Assembly: GCA_944472155.2 (NCBI GenBank)
Contig: OX235279.1
Location: forward strand, 116,738,110-116,802,109
Reading direction: 5' to 3'
Source: Trichobilharzia szidati
Lineage: Eukaryota > Platyhelminthes > Trematoda > Strigeidida > Schistosomatidae
DNA: 64,000 nt
Part shown: piece by piece, positions 12,301 through 24,300 of the stretch
How positions within the stretch are numbered: position 1 is the stretch's first letter
Layout: every line of letters begins with the position of its first letter
Notes under the pieces: generated by a model
The model's input: the letters and a program-made list of their open reading frames with translations, nothing else
Databases searched by the model: none
Told to the model about the DNA's origin: nothing
Position numbers and translations under genes: made by a program

Positions 12301-15300
12301 AAAAATAGTGTTGCCTAAGCCCATTTTTTTGTTTTATTTGAGAAAGTTCAATCGTATTACATATATAAGTAATGTAATCTATTATTGGTTTCTTTAGAAT
12401 GTGTCCATTAACATGTCTTTGCCATTGTGACTTAATCAGTCTTAATTGATCACATTGTACGCTTGCCTCTAAATTTTCCATAAAGACTTATTATCACATG
12501 TTTACATTGCTAAGTATATGGCAACTTATTCACTTAATGTACCTCTTACATTTCTGTTTTCATAGTTTATGTGCATCATTTTCTAAGTGTTATTGACTAA
12601 TACTAGAGTTATAATAGTATTTATTTCCTCTCATAGTCCCTTGAAAAATCCCTTTTGAAAAGAATTGTATCTTCAAGTGTGTGATCATGTACACAAAGTT
12701 TTCTCATGTGACTGTCTTCAGTACTTAACAATGAATATTGCCGCATAGAAAAAACTTATTACGAATGGTTCTACTCATTGTGCACACTGAATTGTTGATC
12801 AACTGGAAGAAGCATTCAGAAGTTATTATTCTCATAATTTCACACATAATATTCATGCAAAAAGAAAGAGAAATTTCAAAAAGTTGTGCACTGAACAATA
12901 GTCTAATTAGTTGTTGTTTGGACATAACTATTTCTTCAGCTTGATTTGTAAATATTAACACAGTAATGAACAGATGTGCATTTAGAATCAATCTATCCAA
13001 TGATCAATGGAATTTTAAATGATTTCTAAGTTTATTATGTTTGCAGTTTTTGTTATAACTGTGAGTTATCTGCGAAAAAGAAATCACTATGGTTTAGGCA
13101 GATGAACGTTTCAATGTCCGTACACTAAAATACAAGTATTTACCACAAGTGCCTATGATAACGATGAAGGTTGAGGCATAAACTCAATACAGTTTCAGTT
13201 CATTTCAATTATTTGCTTGACAGACAAGAATGGTTGTAGGAGTTATTTAGGATGTTTCCAAGCTCGGACACGATTATTGTCATCTGACTTACTAAATTCT
13301 TAATTGCCTATAGTCTTATAAGGTCACCTTTAGGCCAATACTGATTTTGATCTTGACCACGTAGCATTATAGTCCGCTGAACAAAACCAATTGTGTATTT
13401 TGATGATTGAAGTGGTTCATATGAAAAACCAGCACCGTTTAGGGAGTAGGTGTAAATCATAGATTTGACACAGTTTTTAAATTGAATACTATTTCTCCAT
13501 GATACTTGATTACTGAGTTCATCTTAACTTTGTTTTAGGCTAGTTTTACTCCACTAGCATGCATGTTTTACGTAACTGTGCATCCATAATTACTAAATTA
13601 GCTGTCCATTGTGTCAACATCAGTTTAGCCGACCATAAAGGAGATGAAAGGAACTACATTAGTGAAAACAACCCAGCTCAGTGCGTAAAATATTCTGGGA
13701 ATACCCTTTGATTGATTAATTGAATTATTTAGTATATGAGCCAAGTAAATATGGATTTAAAAAGTAGGAGTCCACCAGAATTTTCAAATTAGTTGTTTAA
13801 GAGAAGTTCTGTTCCTCAGTATGGATATTTGCAAGTTTTCGAATCACTGAGTTTTTTTTTTATTGCAGCTTGATGCCACACCGTATTTTCAGTACAAGTA
13901 TGGAATTTTCAGCATGGATATCCGTAGCCCAAATTTTGCAGGCCGACCATAGATATCGGGTGTGCGTCGGCAGGGGATCGAACCCCCGACCATGGTCGGC
14001 GAGAGTCCTAACCACTGTGCCACCGACGCAGTTAATCAGTATTACCATGTTGTTGTTCCACAAAATCTGTATTAGAAGGGATCATATTTTGTTCAGCTGC
14101 ATATTTCTATAATACTTTATTAAAATTTACAACACTTAAACTTAATTGTAATTCTGTGTGCATTATACAGAAAACAATATTCTTTGCTAACCTCTATCTT
14201 TTTAATTTATATCTCATGGTCATTTTTCAAAATATTATTAGGTTCCTCTCCATATGCTCTCTACGGAAAATATAAAAGACCTAAAATAAAGCAACTGAAA
14301 GATCCCATAAAAATGATGGATAAAAACAACGTGATTTACAGAATATCTTGTGCTGAGTGTCCGACTAAATATGTGGGCCAAACGTCCAGATCACTCAAAA
14401 TAAGAGTGAATGAACATAAACGCCTAACTAAAGGTCAACCAACAGGAACACAAGCTTACAAGAATTTAGAAAAAAATTCATCTATAGCTGCACATGCATG
14501 GGACAAAAACCACAATATCGATTGGAACAATGTTTGTATTCTGAAAACTAATATGAACAAATGGAAAGAAAGACTTATAACAGAATCTATATTCACTAAG
14601 GTCACACCGGATACATGTAACAAGGGTGACTCAGTACAACTGTCTACAACCTGGAATATAATTCTGAATACACAAAAATGAATGAACAAAAAAATGAACT
14701 ATATACTTGAGTACAAATCATAAATGTGTGAACAAAACAATTCCAACAGTGGTGTGAACACGGGCAGTAATTTTGCTCGAAATATTACCAAGAGCAAAAC
14801 ATATCATCGTGTGTAAACTATTGAAATATAACTATACTTTATTTGATCTATTCCACAATGCCCAAGCTTTTTACTGACATTAATAAAACTTACTGCTTAT
14901 ACAATTTGGACCATGCCAACCTGGTCGACAATAACAAATTCCATGAACTGGATCGCATAACATATTATTATTCTTTAGATGACAATCACATATCTGCTGG
15001 CAGTCTTCACCCCAACGTCCTTCGGGACATCTATCTTCACACTGTGGTCCATACTTTCCTGCTGGACAACTACACTGACCAGTTTCATGATGACATGGTT
15101 GTCCAGATGGGCAAGAACACCTAAATGTTTAGTAAATTAAAGTTTTTATTGAAATTTTATAATAAGAATAGAATTTCGGCACTGTAGTAGAGTATAATTC
15201 CATAATGGAACAACTTAGTATAACCCACAGTGATATAGTATTACCTATTTACTGATGACGATTTGAGCACAATTCACTGTTCATTATTACATCATACTTT

Positions 15301-18300
15301 GTGATATGTACATTTTATGGTTGATTAGTCAGAAAGAATAAGTTTGAGATTCTTTAGCAAACTTGTATTCGGAAGACCTAGTTTTATATTTGATTTCTGC
15401 ATACATCAATTTAGTAACTGGAAAACAACCAAAAGAAATAAGAAATATTTCCTTGTTATCGTTAGATCTTCATCAGCAGCTCTACACTAATTTAAGAAAG
15501 ATAATTTAGCAATATAATGGTGTTAGGTTTGTTAACAATAATTCGTCGGTGTCAACATGCCAAATGAGTGATGACTGACCAAGATGATCGGAGCAGAAGT
15601 TAAACAGTAGAAATAGTTTTGAACAAGTGGAGGAACACTGCAAACCAAAAACGGTGGGTAAGTATATCTTCCTAATTTTTGACTCTTCAACAGTGCCAGC
15701 CTACAAATAAGTCACAAAGATCGTCTCCTTATGGAAAGAGCACCTTGACATCAACTGAATCATAGAAAGTGAAGTTTAATTCCATGAAATTCTAATGAAA
15801 AACCGTAACTGTAGAGAGTGAAGACAATTATTCGTCGATGACAGTGGATAGTAGGTGTTTCACATCGGCATAGAAAACTGTAGGATTATGGTGAATGGTA
15901 TCACATTCAGATGCTTAAATTTACTGCAACATACTTTCTACGTCACAGACTTTTTGTGATTTAATTCAAAAATACTTTATGACGTTGCTGCAGTTTTCCT
16001 AAGAGAAAGTTGGCGCCATTTTTTAAATTGGAAAGTAGTGAGAAAATTTATTCACAATTTAATGAAGTCATATATATAAAGAAGGAAGATAAACAATCTT
16101 TTGTTGGGTATACATTTGAGAACTTTTATGACGTAGTATAAATCTGCGGCTAAAAGTGTCTATTCTGTTCTAGTCATTTTGTAATAGCAAAGACCGAGAA
16201 TTGCTCATAAGAACTAAGTGAACAACATTGTAAGCTGAGCAGTACATCCGCTTACATTAAATTCATCAGGAATGAAGCAATACTTTTGATTCAAATTTGG
16301 AAACTTTAGGAGATTTATATTTGATAGTGCTCTTTGGATTTTGAATTGGTTCGGATAAACTAAACTGTCATTTTCTTATACAGAGAAAAATTTTCATAAA
16401 TAAATTATATTGGTTCTGAAACAGAATAGTGTTAGGCAGAAAAAAGCATGAAGTTCAGCTGAGATTTTATTTCATTCTTAAAAAGGTATATTATTATTAT
16501 TATTCTGATGATTTTTATTCATCCTTCATCACTTCTGGAAATTTTCGTATAAAGTTGAAAACAGTCTCCTTTCTTATCTCTTTCTTATCATGTTGATTGA
16601 GTAGTAATCGTAACTATACAAACTCATGTATAAATATGTGATCGTAAATATTTTGAGAACGAATCGCCGAGAAAAAACCGAGTTGAACTTCTTGTTTTTT
16701 CACCCTAGTGTCGTGACAGATATTTTCCGCAATATGTTAGTGTTAATTGAAGGATTGTTATAACCTTCTAAATTCCTTTAAAAATGACTTAGATCAATAA
16801 AGACCTAATCAAGGGGACTGACTGTATGAATTGTTTGTTTTATGAAATTGTGTGGATTACATCAACCAATGTGGACGTTTAAATTCACTTTCTGAAACAG
16901 AAGTCATGGTTAAAATTTTTTTTTTTTTTTTTTTTTGATTTACAGCTTGATTTCCACACCGTATTTTGAGTACAAGTGTGGAATTTTCAGCATGGATATC
17001 GGTTGCCCAAATTCAGGCATACCATAGATATCGGGTGTGCGCCGGCAGGGGATCGAACCCCGGACCATGTGCATGGTCGGCGAGAGTCCTAACCACTGTG
17101 CCACCGACATTAAAGGGAGGACCGTGAGGCCTCCCCACTGACAAAAACTACACGCCCGAGCGCACCCGATTAGGGTCCGTCGCGAGTTTCAACCCACCGA
17201 GGTGCAATGGTGAGCCTCCACCCGGGGTCAGAGCATTCTTGATCACCCTGAACCCGGCGCCAGGTAAGTTTGCAGTATAGCTTAGACATACTCGAGCATG
17301 TATACAATAAGATGCAAAGAATGACGCAAACGACTCAGTGTCAGTTTCGGATGTCTAACAGTGAATTTCATTACCTACTCAACACTTGTAAAGAAACAGC
17401 TTTAACCGTAGAAATTTCAGAGTTACACTTAAACATTTATATACCATAGTTTATCCTCGAAACTACATACATTAGGTTCTTACGTCTCATTATCTCATGT
17501 ATCTTGAAAGTGAATTACTATGGAGTTATTCTGTACTTTTTTGACCAAATTCTGTTCTTATTAAAATGTTCCGGTTAAAAGCATTTATCGTTAATTTTTC
17601 ACAATTAAGTATGAAATATTTACCTTTCCTTACAGTTTATTCCATAAAATCCTAATAAACACGGTCGTTCGCAAGTTTCGCCAAACCATCCAGGTGGGCA
17701 TTCGCAAGCTCCTGTCTCAGGATTACATCTAGAGCCAGGTTTCTGACAGGGGCAGCTTAATCGACAGTCTGGTCCATAACGTCCTGGTGGACATTCTGAA
17801 AAGACACAGTGAATTAAGTTAAACATTCAGGAGTAACACATAATGCATGACTTGATACTGGGATAAAAATGCACTCACTGTCTTGACAGTTGGGTCCAGT
17901 GAAGCCTACCGGACAGCGACATTCTCCAGTAAATCGGTCACATTCACCGCCTTCAGATCCCAGTGGACTTGTTGAACACTGACAGCGTGTGGAACAGCTC
18001 TCACCCCAATATCCATTTGAACATGGCAGCTCACAAGCCTCACCATACCAGCCCGAGCTGCAACGACACTTGCCTGTCACTGGGTCACAACTCGACCCTC
18101 TTAAACACGCACAGGTTCTTGAGCATCCATCCCCCCAGAACCCTCTGGGGCATGTTTCAGAACACCTAGGACCGGTACGTCCTGGAGGACAAATACATCT
18201 TCCTGTAACTTTGTCACAGCTTATACCATGAATATCTTCAGCACAGTCACATTTGTTTGTGCAGTTTTTTCCGTAGGTACCTTCAGGACAAGGTTGATCA

Positions 18301-21300
18301 CATGCTGGTCCGTACCAACCTAGTGAATTAAATATATCGATGAAAGTCATTATTATGAGGGATTTAAGTTTTAAAAGTCTTTATTTTGGTTATAATAGTA
18401 TAAATGATTTGAAATTTTGTCTTCAGTAAACAAGAGAAGTAGTGAATAAATGACTTTGCTTTTAGATTCTGTCTGAAGCTTACATTTATTCCAACTACTC
18501 AGAAGAAGAAACTGAAACTTCACTGTACTGGGTTATGCCCTTAGAACTTATATTAGTCAACTAGAGCCGAGGTAAACTAAAATATCATGTCAACAATTAA
18601 AGAAGAGATATCTTTTTTACGGGCAACTCAAAATACCGCTTAAGCAAGTGTGAGACAATAGTACTAGCTAACCAGGGAAGAATAAACTCTGTTATATTGT
18701 TGACCACAGTCAATTATTATTATTATTGTTTCCTTTAATTCCTACAGGAACATAGGGCTTCAGCCGTGCGTCTCCATTGCGTTGTGTTCTCTGCTAGAGT
18801 CTTCACCTGGCTTCATGTCTGCCCACACGTTTTCATCTCCTCTTCACATGACCTCCTCAAAGTCACCCTTGCACTGACGACCAACTCGCCGCTTCCCTTT
18901 CGGGTTCCACTCGAGCAATGGCTTGTCTAGTGATGTCACCTGATGGTTTCCTAAGAGTATGGGAAATCCATCTCCATTTCTTCCTGCATATTTGTTTCAC
19001 AATTGGTTCCTGGTTGGTTCGCTCCCAGAGACCCCTCCCTGTTGCTGATCTTTTCTGGCCATCTGATCTTGAGTATTGAGCGAAGACAACTGTTGATGAA
19101 GATCTGTAGTTTGTTTGAGATGCTCTTTATGACGCGCCAAGTCTCTGATCCGTATAGTGGCACTGACTTCACATTGGAGTTGAAAATCCGGATCTTATTT
19201 TACATGCTGAGTGCTGTTGATCTTAACACAGACTTGAGAGTAATGAAAGCTTGCCTTCTTTTCTCGGTCCTCGCTTTAATATCCTCGTTAGTTCCGTCCG
19301 TCGTAGTTGAAACGATGCTTCCCTGGTAGGTGAAGGAAGTTGTTTCCTTCAGGTTCCTCCTATTTATGCTGATTGTTGTCTGTTGTTGTTGTTGCTGTTG
19401 GTGGTGTTGCCCAGGAATCTTTATCACCTCTGTTTTCTCTATGTTCACCTGAAGTCCTATCTTCTCTGGATGCTTCTTCGGCCAACTTGTTGCTTTTCGC
19501 TTGCATATCTTCCAATTTGTGGGAAATCAGACATATATCATCGGCGAAATCCAGATCCTCCAAGTTTTTTGTAAGGGTCCATTTTATGCCTGTTTCCTCA
19601 TTCCCCGCTGTCTGTCGCAGCCTTGTCTTACTCCCGTCTTCACTTCGAAGGATTCCGTGAGTTTCCCGTTGTGGATTACTTGGCATGCAGCATTGTCGTA
19701 CAGCTGTTGGATGAGATGTATAATTGTCGGTGGCAACCCGTATTAGCGAAGTAGTTTCCAAATCACCTCTCGACCACAGTCAATAGCCGAAGTAATCACC
19801 GAAATGTACATTCGATGACCGAAGGAAGCTGAAGTGAACAACTGGATAAAGTACACTGAAAAATATGAAGAGTTGAATAACACTGGTTTCCCAAACACGT
19901 ATATACTCTCACACATTTCAGTATATTTTGCATTATTCCTAAACCAACATTATGAACATAATTCATCATTATAACACTTCCTTTAACAAAGTGTTTCAAG
20001 AATGGAAGGATTTAGTAATCTAGTAACTGTCTGGTTTTTTCCAAAATAATCCATTGAAAAAGATTGCTTCTGCTTTATTGTAAGTCCTATGGGATTTTCA
20101 GTACAATATGTAGGCTTGTTCAGTGAAATTCTAGTTCACCTGTTATGCTATGATAGAAAGAACATACTGATCCGCCTTCCCGGGTGGGTGAATACTGTGA
20201 GGAGTCCCAAACTAGGACGAAACAGCTGTTCAGTACTACCAGATTTTCCGATGGTTCTTTAGTCGATGTCAGTTCATGATGAAATCCTGTAACCAATCGA
20301 ATCCCTACAAACCAATATTTGAATTCTTTTGCATTTATCTATAGTGAACTTTGTGATAGAGATTGTTTTCTGACTGACGTGTTTTTGTCCTATAAGCGTA
20401 TAAGTTACTTTAGTCGGGCTGATCATTAAATAATATTCAGTGTACTTTTAGTTGGCTTAATATTTAACCTTCATAGTTCAACTCGCAGTCCGGAAAATGT
20501 ACTTTATACACTATATTATTTTTAATCGGGTCTTGGAAAAGGCTTTATTTGTTTTAGATCACTTTATGTGTATGCAGTATTTGGAGTTCACCTTTATACC
20601 TCTTTAAACAGTGCAAACATTATTTTGAAACTTAAGTTAATGACTATTTGAAAAATAAAAAAGGGGAGTCTTTGTGAATAATGTCTTTTGTAAATATCTC
20701 AATATGGTTCAAATGAACTGTCGTCAAGATCTGACAGAATAGTTCTAAAATATTTGGGCGCCGAGTCATAAGTAGATATTTATCAGCGAGATTGAAATGA
20801 GTAATTCCAACGTTTCGTTCGGCAATCTGGTCCGAACTTCTTCAGGGAAATTAATCGAAATTAACATAAAAGAGGTTTATATATATATAAGGAACATCAC
20901 TTGTTTTTAAAAACTTTGTCCAATCATGAGTCATTCAACAAGTATAATAAACAAAATTGTATGAGCTGTGATCAAAATTTGACCCCGGACTTACAAAAAT
21001 TGGTCTACCTTTGTTAAACACTTTAGACAGAGTGTGTATGTGTGTGTGGGTAAACAGTTGTAAAACATTTCTTAACGTCTCCATCGTGTTTTCACTCTCC
21101 GTTGTCTGCAACAGAATGCATATCCTAAATCCGTAGCTGTCGAGTCACCTGACAACTCCAGTAGGTCGAATAAAGCAGCTCAATCTTCAGAAAGAAGACA
21201 AAGCAATAAGTCGGACAGGGTGCTTCTACTAAACTCCAATCCTAAACACCATAATTTTGAAAATACGTCTAATCATAAAATTCTAGATACTAACAGTGTG

Positions 21301-24300
21301 AACAGAGATGAAGGTGTGATGTTAGCTGATACATAGGAAATCCTTATTAATAAATAAAAAATGGATATTAATACTTGGTCAGCATTCTCGACTGTCCATA
21401 TCTTCTTATGGAGACATTAAGAAATGTTTTACAACTGTTTACCCACACACACATACACACTCTGTCTAAAGTGTTTAACAAAGGTAGACCAATTTTTGTA
21501 AGTCCGGGGTCAAATTTTGATCACAGCTCATACAATTTTGTTTATTATACTTGTTGAATGACTCATGATTGGACAAAGTTTTTAAAAACAAGTGATGTTC
21601 CTTTTATATATAAACCTCTTTTATGTTAATTTCGATTAATTTCCCTGAAGAAGTTCGGACCAGATTGCCGAACGAAACGTTGGAATTACTCATTTCATTC
21701 TCGCAGAGATTTTACAAATACCTCAATATGGTGATAATTTAAGAAACCATGATGTAGTAATTAGAACACCAGTATGTGAAATTGATCATTAGTCACATGA
21801 TGTCTGATCAACATAAAGAAAGTAAAAAGACAAGAAAGGAAGATCAACAAAGCAAAAATGAAAAATGTTAGGATAACTTGATATTACTGTCGTATTTTTC
21901 AAAGGACGGTTTATTGTGATGGTAACTTGTATATCAGCTCATAAAAGTAACCTAAATCTTCTAATTATGAAGGCTTCTACAAACTTTAGAATACCGTCTT
22001 CAACAGGTCCGGTAGATGGATTTATGTCCTATTTCAGTAATGTGTTTTGATATTAAGGAGCTTTGATGTTTGTTTCCACCAGTAATAGGTTCATCGGACT
22101 CATTTGCCTTTGAGGTCATTTGTGGATAGGTTCTTTAGGCCTTGATTATTGGGATGGAATAGTCCTCCGTATGCATGTTTGACAACTAAAAGTTCATGTA
22201 CCTTTATTCCTGTTTGGCTTTATTGAACTTTATTGTCATTTTGACCTTCAGTTCAGCCTTCCCACCTAACCTGTTGTTATTTTCTCACCCACTGATACTT
22301 TGTTATTTTCCGCTTGCATCTTTATAGCAGATCAAAAGATTAGAAATATACCGCGTGAATACATTACATAGCTGAGATAAAAAGCACCGCTTTAGTGTTT
22401 TGTCATAAATGATCTCTAATCGTTTCAAAAAACCAATGAGTTACATTGAATTTTTTTATCTCTCTGCATCATAATAGTCAACAGGTGGAATGCTTCAACG
22501 ATCACAATACACAGCACTTGACTAGTTGAAGATTAGTGCTATTATGAACTAGCAGTATTTGTTGTATCGCGAATTTGTTCAGATACAGTGGGATAATCAT
22601 CTACAAATTCTAGTTCTAATAAGATTTCATCACGAACTAACGTCAATTAAAAAACTGTTGAAATCCAGCGAGTACTGGACAGCTGTTTCATCCTAGTTTC
22701 GAGTTTTTCAGCAGTTTTCATCTATGGACCTATTGCCGGTCGAATACAGGTTACGAGCAAAAATTATATCATTCCGCCAGTGGAACAGGATTTAGTGGTT
22801 CATGAATTCCAACTTTTGTTAATTAGCGATATACAGCCTCACCATCAACCCATTTAACCAAAAAATATCTGTCTCCGCAACCAATTGTGGGAGAACTGGT
22901 CATAACTTCTCACTAGATATGGCTTTTAATGGTTGTCTAACTGATGTCGGTTCGTGATGAAATTTAACTTGAGATCAATCAAATCCCTATAAATCGATAG
23001 CCAAAAATTCTAGTCAGTTTTATTCTGATGTATCTCACTAGTCTAGCAACATACAAGATACCTTTAGTATGATTATCCTATACCTTTTTTGTTCTGCGAG
23101 ACGTCAGAGCTTTAAAACCTATTCCTCTTCCGTAAGTAAGTCTTGTGATATATTTCCAGTGGATTCAAACATTGTGCATTGTTAATCTATATTTTACATA
23201 CATCCGTTTGGCTGTTCTTGAATACATCAGCCTTAGTTAAATCATTCAAACCACATGGACTGAAAATTACCAGTGAACATAGAATAACGTCAAAAGGCAT
23301 TTTGCTTAACCATTCAGAACAGTAGGAGTAAAAACAAACTAGAATTGAGACAAACTTACTGTAATGCACTTGGATAGCACAGCAAAATGTTATATCGTTA
23401 GCCATGCACACTTATCCATCCGATTTAAAGGTATTTTTATTTAACATCTGGAAAAGTGAGAACTTAGACCTTATGTATTTTCGATGATGTTGAATAGTTT
23501 GTACAATGGAATTTTATGGAAATAATAAAGTGAAAAACAATGTGACTAGAATTTATTTTACTGACAAATTATTGCTATTGATATGGAAATTAGTTGTTAC
23601 CTTCACTACATTCACAATCACCGTTAACAGGATCACACTCAGCACCATTTATACATTGACATCTATGCTGACAATCTAAACCATAGAATCCTGGTGCACA
23701 CTGTTTATTACACAACATATTTCTCCAACCAGGTTCGCATTCACATGCTCCAGATCGATGATCACACGTCCCATGTACACATGCACATGTTTCTGTACAA
23801 TTCAGTCCATATTTACCTTTTTCACATTCTACAATGAAAGATTAAGTAGAAAATAGTTTACTTTACTTTGAAAAGTAGAGTTTTATTGTCCAACAGATTA
23901 GAACGTCAAAGCATCAAATATATATTTATATATACAGTATCATGCATATGTAACATGGAATAATGACGCTTTATACCTCCTGCGAACCACCTAAGTGGAG
24001 TAGAAAACTACAAATCTTGAGGGAGTAGATTTAGGGCACTGTGAGATAATATAATTCCATGTTAAGTAAGTTTATTTGATATGGTTTTATCCATCAGACA
24101 AAGAAACCAAAGACATCTTCAAAAAGTGAGATTCTAAATCGCATACAGGGACATTGTTATTGCAGTGAGTAACGCTGAAATTGTGAATAGTCTGCTAGGT
24201 TATATTATCGGTTATAACAACTGGTGCCGGGACGATTGCATTAAAATAAGACATAGATACATCAGATTTGAAAGAAATTATGCGACAGCAGTTTAAAATG

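Noticed and set aside
12725..13000. Overlapping frames of 91 and 68 codons on opposite strands
   Set aside because: AT-rich intron, no homology or splice support.
13860..14112. Small frames on both strands
   Set aside because: They lie inside a tRNA-derived SINE (repeated at 16919, 45093, 46983 and 60018), so they are not genes.
17963..18231. Plus-strand frames opposite exon 13
   Set aside because: They are shadows of the Cys-rich EGF coding strand.
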